This document shows positions 17,018 through 25,697 of a DNA stretch of 64,000 nucleotides, piece after piece. A program made the translations under genes and the position numbers. This DNA comes from Deltaproteobacteria bacterium (GTDB lineage: Bacteria; Desulfobacterota; Desulfuromonadia; Desulfuromonadales; Geopsychrobacteraceae): contig JAJRQI010000071.1 of the NCBI GenBank assembly GCA_024280335.1, positions 1 to 64,000 on the forward strand, written 5' to 3'. Every line of letters begins with the position of its first letter. Position 1 is the stretch's first letter. The notes below the pieces were generated by a model. It was not told the DNA's origin. It made no database searches and worked only from the letters and a program-made list of their open reading frames with translations.

Positions 17018-18568
17018 ATGACGATCGAAGAGAAACTCGCCGAACTGGAGAGGCGCAATGCCGAGGCCGAACTTGGCGGCGGTCCCGCGCGCATTGAAAA
17101 GCAACATCAGGGTGGAAAGCTCACGGCCCGTGAACGAATTCATATTCTCCTCGACGAAGGCTCTTTTCAGGAAACGGATAAGTTCGTCATTCACCGTTGT
17201 ACGAATTTTGGTATGGACCAGCAGCATCTTCCGGGTGATGGGGTTATCACTGGCTATGGCATGATTGACGGACGCTTGGTTTATGCTTTTGCTCAGGATT
17301 TCGGTGTTTTTGGCGGTTCGCTGTCCAAGGCGTTTGCCGAGAAAATATGCAAAATCATGGATATGGCGATGAAAATGGGGGCTCCGGTCATCGGCCTGAA
17401 TGACTCAGGAGGCGCGCGGATTCAGGAAGGGGTGCAAGCCCTGGCCGGTTATGGTGACATCTTTTTACGCAATGTCATGGCCTCGGGGGTTGTCCCCCAA
17501 TTCTCCGCCATCATGGGCCCCTGCGCCGGTGGTGCGGCATATTCTCCAGCCATCACTGATTTCATCTTCATGGTGCGCGATACCTCCTACATGTTTATTA
17601 CCGGTCCCGAGGTTATCAAAACCGTGACCCGGGATGAAGTCACCAAAGAAGAACTCGGTGGTGCCATGACGCACAACGAAGTTTCCGGCACCGCCCATTT
17701 CGCCAGCGATGACGACGAAGGCTGCCTGCTGATGATGCGCGAGCTCTTCTCCTTCATTCCCCTCAATAATCAGGAAGATCCGCCCCTCAAGGCCTGTACC
17801 GATGACCCCCATCGCGGCGAAGCAGCGTTGCGGGATCTGGTCCCCACAAACTCCAACAGCCCTTATGACATGAAAGAAGTCATTACGGCGGTCGTGGATG
17901 ATCAGTATTTCTTCGAGGTCCAGGAACACTACGCCAGAAATATTTTGATCGGTTTCGCCAGGCTGAATGGTCGCTCGGTCGGTATCATTGCCAACCAGCC
18001 GAACTTTATGGCCGGCGCGCTCGATTCTGACTCCTCGATGAAGGGCGCCCGTTTCGTGCGTTTTTGCGATGCGTTCAATATCTCGCTGGTCATTTTTGAG
18101 GATGTCCCCGGGTTCATGCCAGGGGTAGAACAGGAGTTGGGCGGGATTATCAAGCACGGAGCCAAGCTGCTCTATGCCATGGCCGAGGCAACCGTTCCCA
18201 AGCTCACGGTCATTACCCGCAAGGCCTACGGCGGGGCTTATTGTGTCATGAATTCCAAGCACATCCGCGCCGATTATGTTTTTGCTTATCCCACCGCCGA
18301 GATCGCAGTCATGGGTCCAGAGGGGGCAGTCAGCATCATTCACCGTGATAAAATGGCCAACGCAGAAGATGCCGAAGCGACTCGTGATGAACTCGTGGCT
18401 GACTATCGGGACAAGTTTGCCAATCCCTACAACGCTGCGGAACTGGGATATGTCGATGAAGTTATCGACCCGACAGAAACCCGGCCCAAGCTGATCCGTG
18501 CCCTGGAAATGCTGAAGAACAAGCGGGACCTCAATCCACCGCGTAAGCACGGCAATATTCCGCTTTAG
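17018..18568 (+). CDS. Acyl-CoA carboxylase carboxyltransferase subunit (propionyl-CoA carboxylase beta type)
   Basis: A 516-residue protein with two crotonase-like halves. Visible marks are [37 protein letters not shown] and [19 protein letters not shown] (acyl-CoA oxyanion hole), then [14 protein letters not shown] and [17 protein letters not shown] (biotin site). It moves CO2 from carboxybiotin to an acyl-CoA, or in decarboxylases the reverse. Length and motifs fit propionyl-CoA carboxylase beta or methylmalonyl-CoA decarboxylase alpha. The ATG at 17018 follows AAGAGGAG; the biotin carboxylase gene is 35 bases downstream. Confidence 0.9.
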   Translation: MTIEEKLAELERRNAEAELGGGPARIEKQHQGGKLTARERIHILLDEGSFQETDKFVIHRCTNFGMDQQHLPGDGVITGYGMIDGRLVYAFAQDFGVFGGSLSKAFAEKICKIMDMAMKMGAPVIGLNDSGGARIQEGVQALAGYGDIFLRNVMASGVVPQFSAIMGPCAGGAAYSPAITDFIFMVRDTSYMFITGPEVIKTVTRDEVTKEELGGAMTHNEVSGTAHFASDDDEGCLLMMRELFSFIPLNNQEDPPLKACTDDPHRGEAALRDLVPTNSNSPYDMKEVITAVVDDQYFFEVQEHYARNILIGFARLNGRSVGIIANQPNFMAGALDSDSSMKGARFVRFCDAFNISLVIFEDVPGFMPGVEQELGGIIKHGAKLLYAMAEATVPKLTVITRKAYGGAYCVMNSKHIRADYVFAYPTAEIAVMGPEGAVSIIHRDKMANAEDAEATRDELVADYRDKFANPYNAAELGYVDEVIDPTETRPKLIRALEMLKNKRDLNPPRKHGNIPL

Positions 18569-18603
18569 TGACGACTAAATTTTCTCATAAAGGAGATCGC
18601 AAT

Positions 18604-20121
18604 ATGTTCAATAAAGTCCTGATTGCGAATCGCGGTGAAATTGCCGTTCGTGTGGTCCGGGCCTGCAAAGAGCTCGGCATTGCAACCGTGGCCGTCTACT
18701 CCGAAGTGGACCGCGCCAGCCTGCATGTCCGGGTGGCGGATGAGGCTTACTGCATCGGCCCCGCCCCCTCCAGCCAATCTTACCTGATGGCGGAAAAGAT
18801 CATCGAAGTTGCCAGAAAAGCCAAGGTCGATGCCATTCATCCCGGTTATGGTTTCCTTTCAGAAAATGCTGAATTTGCCGAATTGTGCGTCGAGAATGAC
18901 ATTGTTTTTATCGGACCTAATCCCCGGGCGATCCGGATTATGGGCAACAAGACCACTTCTCGGGTTGCCGTGGCCGAGATGAATGTGCCACTGGTCCCGG
19001 GGATGAAGGAAAACCTGCTCAATGCAGAGCATTGTTTGGAGTGGTCCGAAAAGATCGGCTATCCCCTGATGCTCAAGGCTGCAGCCGGCGGTGGCGGCAA
19101 GGGGATGCGTAAGATCGACAGCCCCGATGGGTTACTGGATGCTTTCCGCGCCACCAAGAGTGAGGCGATCAAGTCGTTCAATGACGATGCGATCTACATG
19201 GAACGCTACGTTGATCGTCCACGACATATCGAGATTCAGGTCCTCGGTGACAAGCACGGGAATATGATCCATGTTGGTGAGCGCGAATGTTCCATTCAGC
19301 GGCGTCACCAGAAGGTCATCGAGGAAGCACCGAGCCCGATTGTCGATGAGGAGATGCGGCAACGGATGGGCGCGGCAGCGTTAAGCGCGGCCCGGTCCGT
19401 CAACTACGACAGTGCGGGTACCGTGGAGTTCATCGTTTCAGGAGAATCGAAAGAGTTCTTCTTTCTTGAGATGAACACCCGCCTGCAGGTTGAACACCCG
19501 ATCACCGAGATGGTCACGGGTATCGATCTGTGTAAGGAGATGATTCGCAGCGCAGCCGGACAGGAACTGACGATCAAGCAGGAAGATGTGCAGATGCGCG
19601 GGCACGCCATCGAGTGCCGCATATCTGCTGAGGATCCGGATAATGATTTTTTGCCCACTCCGGGCAAAATTGCCGGTCTGCGCGTTCCCGGTGGCCCCGG
19701 CATTCGTGATGAATCCGGGGTGTATGAAGGTTTCGAGGTGCCGATCCATTATGACCCCTTGATTTCCAAGCTGGTGGTCTGGGGACGTGACCGCGACAAT
19801 GCCATTTCCCGGTGCCGACGCGCACTGTCCGAATACATCGTTAAGGGGATCAAAACCACCATCCCGTTTCATGCACGGGTCATGCTGAACGAGCATTTTA
19901 TCAGTGGCGATTTCGATACCAGTTTCATTGATACCCACTTCAAGATGGAGGATGCGGCGCACAAACGCCCGGACGAGAAGGTCGCCATTATCGGTGCGGT
20001 GATCAAAGCTTTTCGTCGCGATAAAGAAAATTCCCAAAGGATTACTTCCACAACAGAAGGCGGCGGCGGGGTGAATCCCTGGAAACTGTCTGGCCGCATA
20101 CGCTCTCTCAGCAACCGATAA
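18604..20121 (+). CDS. Biotin carboxylase subunit of an acyl-CoA carboxylase
   Basis: A 505-residue ATP-grasp enzyme. It starts with the classic [20 protein letters not shown], then has [15 protein letters not shown], the glycine-rich ATP lid [25 protein letters not shown], the block [21 protein letters not shown] and the C-terminal ECRISAEDP region. It carboxylates biotin on the separate carrier protein, using ATP and bicarbonate. The last 40 residues ([19 protein letters not shown]) extend past the biotin-carboxylase core but contain no biotin-binding lysine, so the carrier is the next gene. GGAG precedes the ATG. Confidence 0.93.
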   Translation: MFNKVLIANRGEIAVRVVRACKELGIATVAVYSEVDRASLHVRVADEAYCIGPAPSSQSYLMAEKIIEVARKAKVDAIHPGYGFLSENAEFAELCVENDIVFIGPNPRAIRIMGNKTTSRVAVAEMNVPLVPGMKENLLNAEHCLEWSEKIGYPLMLKAAAGGGGKGMRKIDSPDGLLDAFRATKSEAIKSFNDDAIYMERYVDRPRHIEIQVLGDKHGNMIHVGERECSIQRRHQKVIEEAPSPIVDEEMRQRMGAAALSAARSVNYDSAGTVEFIVSGESKEFFFLEMNTRLQVEHPITEMVTGIDLCKEMIRSAAGQELTIKQEDVQMRGHAIECRISAEDPDNDFLPTPGKIAGLRVPGGPGIRDESGVYEGFEVPIHYDPLISKLVVWGRDRDNAISRCRRALSEYIVKGIKTTIPFHARVMLNEHFISGDFDTSFIDTHFKMEDAAHKRPDEKVAIIGAVIKAFRRDKENSQRITSTTEGGGGVNPWKLSGRIRSLSNR

Positions 20122-20134
20122 CGGAGGTATTCCG

Positions 20135-20650
20135 ATGGCCTATATCGCAACCATAAAAGATGAAGATATTCGGGTTGAGATCGAAGAGTCCGAACCCGGT
20201 CTTTACCGCGTGTGGATCAACGGTGCTGACTGCAAGGTCGATTTTTTCGAAGCCCGGGAAAATCTCTATTCTCTGATTTTCGATCATCAATCCTACGAGG
20301 TCGATATCGATGAAGTCGAAAATGGCAGTTACTCGGTGATGGTCAAAGGCGATCATTTCGATGTGCTGGTGGTTGACGAAAAAAAGAAAAAACTTGCGGA
20401 AAAACTTGGTGCCGGGGCGGGTGGTCGTCAGGAGATCAAGAGCCCGATGGCCGGAAACATCTGGAAGCTTCTGAAAAATCAGGGAGACTTCGTCAAGGAG
20501 GGCGAAGTTCTGATTATTCTTGAAGCGATGAAGATGGAGAATGAAATAAGATCCCCGATCGATGGGCTTGTCACCAGCGTGAGTGCAGTTGAAGGCGCGG
20601 CTGTTTCAGCCGGAGCCCTTCTCTGCCTGATAGATCCGACCGAAGAATGA
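20135..20650 (+). CDS. Biotin carboxyl carrier protein of the acyl-CoA carboxylase
   Basis: A 171-residue protein. The C-terminal 75 residues form a biotinyl domain with [14 protein letters not shown] and the biotin-attachment motif EAMKMENE (the Lys between the two Met). Residues 1-90 are a separate beta-rich part resembling the BT (carboxylase-binding) region of acyl-CoA carboxylase alpha chains, here split from the biotin carboxylase. A short acidic-basic linker ([19 protein letters not shown]) joins the two. It lies 13 bases after the carboxylase gene. With 17018-20121 it completes a three-polypeptide carboxylase. Confidence 0.92.
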   Translation: MAYIATIKDEDIRVEIEESEPGLYRVWINGADCKVDFFEARENLYSLIFDHQSYEVDIDEVENGSYSVMVKGDHFDVLVVDEKKKKLAEKLGAGAGGRQEIKSPMAGNIWKLLKNQGDFVKEGEVLIILEAMKMENEIRSPIDGLVTSVSAVEGAAVSAGALLCLIDPTEE

Positions 20651-20797
20651 GTCGAACCGACAGGACATTAATGAATTGCCGGTGGTCCGGTTGAAATTAC
20701 CTACACAGTGACTTTTGACGGGCCTTTCGGTGATTTGGTCAGGGGTGGAGCTGAGAATCAGCTTGCCGCTTTTCCTCTCTCTCTCTGCCTGGTTCTG

Positions 20798-22090
20798 CTA
20801 ACGGCCCAGCGGCAGAGTAAAGGCAAAGGTCGAACCGGCGCCAGCCTCACTCTCGACCCAGATTCGGCCGCCGTGCAGGTCGACCATGTTTTTGCAGATC
20901 GACAGCCCCAGACCGGTTCCGATTTCTCCGCGAGTTCCGGTTTTGCGTCTTTTTACCTGATGGAACTTATTGAAAATCTGTGCCTGTTCCGCTTGCGGAA
21001 TACCGGGACCGTTATCACTGACACTGATCTGCAGTTGTTGCGCCGCGTTCAGTGCCAGTTTCAGCTTGAGAGTCCCATGTTCCGAGGTGAACTTGATAGC
21101 GTTGCCGATCAGGTTATTCAGCACCTGCTGAATTTTCGGCACATCGAAGCTGATAAACAGGGGATCGGTTGCTGCCGCAGCGTAGGAATCGAGCGTCGGA
21201 CAGCTCTCCAGCGAAACCGTCAGCTGCTTGTTGCGGGACAGCAGTCTGGCACGCCTTTCGATCTGCCGGAAGACGGTCTGTAACTGTGCATAGTTGAAAC
21301 TGGTTGTTTCCAGTTTCAGGTGCCCCGATTCGATCTTCGCCAGATCGAGCAGATCGTTCACCAGGGTCAACTGCTCATTGCAGGTCTCCTTGACCTCCTT
21401 GAGCAGGTCAATCACCTCCGCATCCAGTTCGTAGCAGGCTGGAATCGTCTCCATCACGGTAATCACGCTGCCGATCGGTGAACGCAGATCGTGCGAGGCG
21501 ATCCCGATCAGTTCGGTTTTCAGATTATTTAGCTCTTCCAACTCTGCCTTTGATTTTTCCAGCTCAGCAGCGGCTTTGCGCAGGTTTTCAGAAATTCGCT
21601 GCTGTATCGCCAACGACTCTCGCAATTCGGCGCTGGCGTCCTCAAACTGTTTGGCTTTTTCCGAGGTCAAATGCAGCTTGTCAGCCAGAATCCGCGACAC
21701 CCAGTCGTAAAAGAGAAAACTCAGTTCATGGGAGTTATCCTCTTTCACTTCCAGCAGCAGAGCCGAAGAGATGATCAGCGCCTCCAACTCTTCCAGCACC
21801 TCGACCGATGAGGGGGAGGGCTGGCCGGTGACGACCGTCATCTCGCCGAAGATATCCCCGATCCGGCCCAGGGTGTACAGCTGTCGCTGGTCGGTTTTGA
21901 CCGCAACGCTCCCCTTGAGAACGATAAAGACCTCGCGATTTTTCACCCCCTGTTTGATCACCATTTTCCCCGGTGGAAAATACTCGTGACGGATCAGCGG
22001 CAGGAATTTTTTCAAGGTGTCATCGGAAACCGAGGCGAGGTAGCGGGATTGTTTGAGTGCGGCGAGGATCTTTTGTTTACTGACGGGCAT
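20798..22090 (-). CDS. Cytoplasmic histidine kinase with N-terminal cyclic-nucleotide-binding-like domain
   Basis: A 430-residue protein with no membrane helix. Residues 12-130 are a CRP-type cyclic nucleotide-binding-like beta-barrel (FPPGKMVIKQGVKNREVFIVLKGSVAV, GRIGDIFGEMTVVTGQPS). A long coiled coil (about 145-195) leads to the dimerisation domain with the phospho-accepting His in IGIASHDLRSP. The catalytic domain has the N-box VLNNLIGNAIKF, the G1 box VSDNGPGIP and GTGLGLSICKNMVDLHGG. No response regulator gene is adjacent, so it is an orphan. Whether the barrel binds a nucleotide is open. Confidence 0.9.
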   Translation of the reverse strand: MPVSKQKILAALKQSRYLASVSDDTLKKFLPLIRHEYFPPGKMVIKQGVKNREVFIVLKGSVAVKTDQRQLYTLGRIGDIFGEMTVVTGQPSPSSVEVLEELEALIISSALLLEVKEDNSHELSFLFYDWVSRILADKLHLTSEKAKQFEDASAELRESLAIQQRISENLRKAAAELEKSKAELEELNNLKTELIGIASHDLRSPIGSVITVMETIPACYELDAEVIDLLKEVKETCNEQLTLVNDLLDLAKIESGHLKLETTSFNYAQLQTVFRQIERRARLLSRNKQLTVSLESCPTLDSYAAAATDPLFISFDVPKIQQVLNNLIGNAIKFTSEHGTLKLKLALNAAQQLQISVSDNGPGIPQAEQAQIFNKFHQVKRRKTGTRGEIGTGLGLSICKNMVDLHGGRIWVESEAGAGSTFAFTLPLGR

Positions 22091-22189
22091 ACGACAACTC
22101 CTGTTTCCGGGACAATAATCATTTTAATGAATGAACGGTATTGTTGCGGAAAGCTCAGAAGCTGTCAATCTACTAAGTGTCCTGTGTCG

Positions 22190-23059
22190 TTAATCCATCC
22201 CGACCTGCGCTAGAAATACTGATAAATCGTCAGGTAACGGACTGTCGATGGCTATCGCTGCGGCACTGTAGGGATCAACAAAGGCCAGCCGGCTGCAGTG
22301 CAGAAACAGTCGTGGAAGTTCAGCCGGGCAGGGGCCTTTGTAGCGCAGATCACCAAACAGCGGATGACCGGCCTCGGCCAGCTGCCGACGAATCTGGTGC
22401 TGACGCCCGGTGTGCAGGCGGAGTTCGAGCAGCGACGCTTGTTCGTTCCGCTGCAGTGCGCGATAGCTGCTGTGCGCGTCTTTCTGTTTTCCTTTAGCCA
22501 TGAGCTGCGAACGCAGTTCACCGCTGCCGGGAGTTTTGCCGGCGGCCAACGCCAGATAGGTTTTTTCCACCTCCTGGCGCATGAACAGCTGGCCCAATCT
22601 GCCGCACGCCTCTTTCCCCTTGCCGAACAGCACCGGGCCTGAAGTTTCCAGATCAAGCCGATGGGCCGGGGCCACCTGGAAGCGGCTGCCCCGTTCTTTC
22701 AGCAACGTCTCGACCCAGGCGGTCAGATTTTCGCTTTCATGTCCCTGACTGGAATGGATGGCCAGCCCGGCCGGTTTATCGACCAGCAGAATCTCACGAC
22801 TTTCATAGAGGATCACCACCCCGGCGGCGCTGCTGCGCGGAACCTTCATCAGCTCCTGCAACCTGGCGCTGTCAGGCAACTGAATCCGGTCGGCAGTATT
22901 CAAGCAGTCAGCGGCCGCCAACGGCCCGTTCGGACCACGAATTTTGCCCTTTTTCAACAACTGTTTCAAATAGGCTGGAGGGGCTGCGGGGATCCGGTGC
23001 TGTAAAAATTCACCGGCACTCAGGGTCGCTTCATCTTTTTCAACAATAAAGTAGTTCAT
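22190..23059 (-). CDS. RluA-family pseudouridine synthase
   Basis: A 289-residue enzyme. An S4-like RNA-binding region is seen at about residues 14-60 (EFLQHRIPAAPPAYLKQLLKKGKIRG). The catalytic domain has LLVDKPAGLAIHSSQG and the family active-site segment HRLDLETSG, in which the Asp is catalytic, then TGRQHQIRRQLAEAGHPLFGDLRY. It isomerises uridine in rRNA or tRNA; the exact target cannot be read from the sequence. The gene is single, with about 70-100 bases to each neighbour. Confidence 0.9.
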   Translation of the reverse strand: MNYFIVEKDEATLSAGEFLQHRIPAAPPAYLKQLLKKGKIRGPNGPLAAADCLNTADRIQLPDSARLQELMKVPRSSAAGVVILYESREILLVDKPAGLAIHSSQGHESENLTAWVETLLKERGSRFQVAPAHRLDLETSGPVLFGKGKEACGRLGQLFMRQEVEKTYLALAAGKTPGSGELRSQLMAKGKQKDAHSSYRALQRNEQASLLELRLHTGRQHQIRRQLAEAGHPLFGDLRYKGPCPAELPRLFLHCSRLAFVDPYSAAAIAIDSPLPDDLSVFLAQVGMD

Positions 23060-23133
23060 CAGCAGAGCATAGTGCGGCGCGACTGTCAGCGCAACGAAAA
23101 GCTCTGCAATCAGCTGATTTTCTGAATGTTTTA

Positions 23134-24054
23134 TCAGCTCTCGGCGGCGACCTCATCCAGCGCGGCGATCACCTTTGCCTTGTCCCGCCCGGTCGACATC
23201 GCCAGATAATTGCCGCAAAGAATCAGCGCAATGCCGACAAAGGCAGACGCTGTCCACTGATAATCCTCCCAGATGGTTGACAACACCAGCGCCACTAACG
23301 GGAAAAGCAGTGTCGCGTAAGCCGCACGGCCGGGACCGATTCGGCCGACCAGACTCAGATAGCAGCCGAACGCAATCACCGAACCGAACAGCGCCAGGTA
23401 GAACAATGAAGCCAGATAGCCGGTGGCGGTGGAAATATTCAGCGGCAGTCCGAAGGCCAGTGAGATCAGCAACATCAGCAGCGCGCCATAGCCCATTCCG
23501 TAGGCGTTGCTCTGGAGGATCGGCAATCCCTGCTGCTGATTGCGGGCCGAGATGATATTTCCCAGCGATGCCAGATAGGTGGCAGCAAAGCAGTAGCCGA
23601 GCGCCAGCAGCGCATCCCCCGCAGCGTCAAAACGGGCAACCTCCGGCCAGAACAGCAGGAGCAGGCCGACCAGTCCCAACCCGCCGCCGAACAAGACTTT
23701 CAGCTCCACTGTCGTGCCGAGAAACAGGCGGCCGTTGAGCAGGTTCATGATTACGATCGTGGAAAAGGCCACCGCCGCCAGGCCACTGGTCAACTCCAGT
23801 TCCGCCAGGTAGAAGAGCAGGTAGTTGAGTGCAAACAGGCAGGTTCCCTGCAAGGCCATGAACTGTTGTTCCTTGCCGGAAAAGCGCAACTTGCGGCGGG
23901 TCACCAGGCACCAGACAAATAGCATCAGCGCCGCCAGGGCAAAACGGTAGGCAACCGATACTGCCGGTGGAACGATTCCCAACTGATATTTGATCGCCAG
24001 CCAGGTTGAACCCCAGATCAGGATGGTCATGGTGTAGAAGAAAAAGTTTGCCAC
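23134..24054 (-). CDS. EamA/DMT-family membrane transporter
   Basis: A 306-residue protein with about ten hydrophobic helices arranged as two EamA repeats (first from FFFYTMTILIWGSTWLAIKY, second from ALLALGYCFAATYLASLGNII). GSVIAFGCYLSLVGRIGPGRAAYATLLFPLVAL is typical of the second half. Members export amino acids or metabolites. Six bases upstream lies the remnant of a MocR-type regulator gene, a frequent partner of EamA exporters, so the exporter may have lost its regulator. Confidence 0.88.
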   Translation of the reverse strand: MANFFFYTMTILIWGSTWLAIKYQLGIVPPAVSVAYRFALAALMLFVWCLVTRRKLRFSGKEQQFMALQGTCLFALNYLLFYLAELELTSGLAAVAFSTIVIMNLLNGRLFLGTTVELKVLFGGGLGLVGLLLLFWPEVARFDAAGDALLALGYCFAATYLASLGNIISARNQQQGLPILQSNAYGMGYGALLMLLISLAFGLPLNISTATGYLASLFYLALFGSVIAFGCYLSLVGRIGPGRAAYATLLFPLVALVLSTIWEDYQWTASAFVGIALILCGNYLAMSTGRDKAKVIAALDEVAAES

Positions 24055-24060
24055 GCTACC

Positions 24061-24936
24061 TCATTTCTGCTGTTTGGCAAGCAGCTGCTTGGCCAGCTTG
24101 CCGAGGGTTTCGATTGCCGCTTCAACACAGGGATTCCAGCAGGCAGCGTTGAGCCGGATGCAGTTATGAAACTTACCGGCGAGGGAGAAGATATGCCCCG
24201 GAGCGATGGAGATAGCGAACTCCTGCGCCTGTTCGTACAGGCATAAGGCATCGATCGTCGCGGGCATTTCAACCCAGAGGACAAAGCCGCCCTGCGGCCG
24301 CGATACCCGGGTTCCCGGCGGGAAAAATCGGCCGATGGCGGCACCCATCTGGGCCGTTTGCCGGGCATAGACCCTGCGGATTGAGCGCAGGTGATGTTCA
24401 TAACCGCCGTTAGCGAGGAACTCGGCAATCGCCAACTGGGTGGGGCTGGGGGTGGCGACGCTGGCGATCATCTTGCTCCGTTCGATCTGCTCCTGGTAGC
24501 GTCCGGCGGCAATCCAGCCGACCCGATAACCAGGTGCCAGGGTTTTGCTGATGGAAGAACAGAGCAATACATTGCCGGTTTTATCGAAGGATTTCGCTAC
24601 CGAAGGGCGGTCATCGCAATGGGACAGATCACCGTAAATATCGTCCTCGATCAGCGCTACCTAGTATTTATCCAGCATCGCCACCAGGGTCTGCTTGTCA
24701 TTATCCGACATGCAGCTGCCGAGGGGATTGTTGAAATTGGAAAGCACAATGCAGGCCTTGACTTCGTCCCGATTCCGATCGATGGCATATTCAAGTGCTT
24801 CCAGGCTGATGCCGCCACGTGGCGATGCGGGAATCTCCAGCGCTTTGAGGCCGAGCTCTTCAATCAACTGGAGAAAATTAAAGTCTGCCGGAAAGGCTGC
24901 TGCTGGTTGACGCAGGCAGGGGACAGCCGGGATCAT
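24061..24936 (-). pseudogene. Decayed MocR-type (aminotransferase-like) regulator gene with an in-frame amber stop
   Basis: Two collinear fragments in the same frame encode the C-terminal two thirds of a fold-type I PLP aminotransferase domain: 24936-24661 (FNFLQLIEELGLKALEIP ... IVLSNFNNPLGS ... LDKY) and 24660-24061 (VALIEDDIYGDLSHCDDRPS ... SSISKTLAPGYRVGW, with the PLP Lys). A TAG at 24663-24661 separates them; a single C-to-T change of a Gln codon would explain it. Homology ends abruptly near 24891, so the N-terminal GntR domain and first part of the aminotransferase are missing. EDDIYGDL and SKTLAPGYRVGW point to the MocR/PdxR group. It is broken in two independent ways and is not likely to be functional. 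Confidence 0.85.
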
Positions 24937-24945
24937 ATCCTTCGC

Positions 24946-25095
24946 TCAGGTGAGAATGTTTCTGTCAGACAAAAAGGTCGGCTGATCCTCACTGCCACCG
25001 AAGATTGCTGCCTGATGCTGGTTGTCACAGCGAAAATGGAGTCGACCGCCCCGTGGAAACAGCTCTGTCGTAACGACCAGTCCCCTGTACTTCAT
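24946..25095 (-). CDS. Short frame upstream of the aminotransferase remnant, doubtful
   Basis: A 49-codon frame beginning MKYRGLVVTTELFPRGGRLHF and ending TGA at 24946, in the same phase as the aminotransferase remnant but without similarity to it. It has no visible ribosome site. It may be a fragment of the sequence that replaced the missing 5' part of the regulator gene. I do not recognise it. Confidence 0.2.
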   Translation of the reverse strand: MKYRGLVVTTELFPRGGRLHFRCDNQHQAAIFGGSEDQPTFLSDRNILT

Positions 25096-25171
25096 AAGAG
25101 TTCGTAAGATTGTGCAGGGACTCGGCGCGTCAGCAAGTCGCGAAGGACTATGGGGTACAGGGCGCCTGGCA

Positions 25172-25199
25172 ACCGGGCTCCGATAACCGGGAGCCCGGT
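25172..25199. terminator. Strong GC-rich hairpin downstream of the small gene at 25214
   Basis: ACCGGGCTCC (25172-25181) and GGAGCCCGGT (25190-25199) form a perfect 10-bp stem with an eight-base loop. It lies 15 bases past the stop of the minus-strand gene. No T-run follows on either strand, so it may stabilise the mRNA end or act with Rho and is not a classical terminator. Confidence 0.4.
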
Positions 25200-25213
25200 T
25201 TGTAACCGGCGGC

Positions 25214-25462
25214 TTAATCGAGATGGGTATCGAATTCGTGCGGGTGTTTTTTCACCTCTTCGTACTTCACCTTGTAGCCGTGGGTCATCTCGGCACACTC
25301 GCTGCGACTCCACTTTTCACAATGATCGCCGACCTCAACCTCGATCATATCAGCTTCACAGCCGATCACCCGTCCCTTCATATGGCTGTTCAGCTTTTGT
25401 ACCCAGATCAGCTGACCATCGTTAAACAGCTCGCACATTCCTTGGAAATCGGTCGTGTTCAT
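25214..25462 (-). CDS. Small protein of unknown function
   Basis: An 82-residue acidic soluble protein with three Cys and several His (MCELFNDGQLIW, RVIGCEADMIEVEVGDHCEKW, HPHEFDTHLD). The central part reads like a small beta-barrel (GRVIGCEADMIEVEV), the end is charged and His-rich. AGGAGG precedes the ATG at 25462, which supports translation. I do not recognise the family. A TATAAT on the minus strand near 25567-25562 could be its -10, though no clear -35 accompanies it. 25463-25697 holds no other gene. Confidence 0.7.
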   Translation of the reverse strand: MNTTDFQGMCELFNDGQLIWVQKLNSHMKGRVIGCEADMIEVEVGDHCEKWSRSECAEMTHGYKVKYEEVKKHPHEFDTHLD

Positions 25463-25697
25463 ACACTCCTCCTTTGTTGCGGCCGGTTGTTCAAAACCTC
25501 TGGAGAAATGAGTGGCGCCAAGGTATGAACAGCAGCCCTCAAAGAGTTTTTCCTGTACTTGAATTATAGCGCAAAATCCTTATTTTTTCATGTCTTGGAG
25601 GATAATCGCTGATTGGATCCGGTAGGTTCTTGGCTGGATGCAAATTCTGTTGCCGGCGCTGATGAAAAGCGGTGTGATCTGTGCGCGCAAACCCTGA

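Noticed and set aside
20708-21283. A 191-codon plus-strand frame
   Set aside because: It runs opposite the kinase catalytic domain, whose N, G1 and G2 boxes are intact; no motif of its own.
24661-24663. The amber codon in the aminotransferase remnant as pyrrolysine
   Set aside because: The gene also lacks its 5' half, the site is not an active-site position of a known Pyl protein, and nothing suggests Pyl machinery; decay explains it better.
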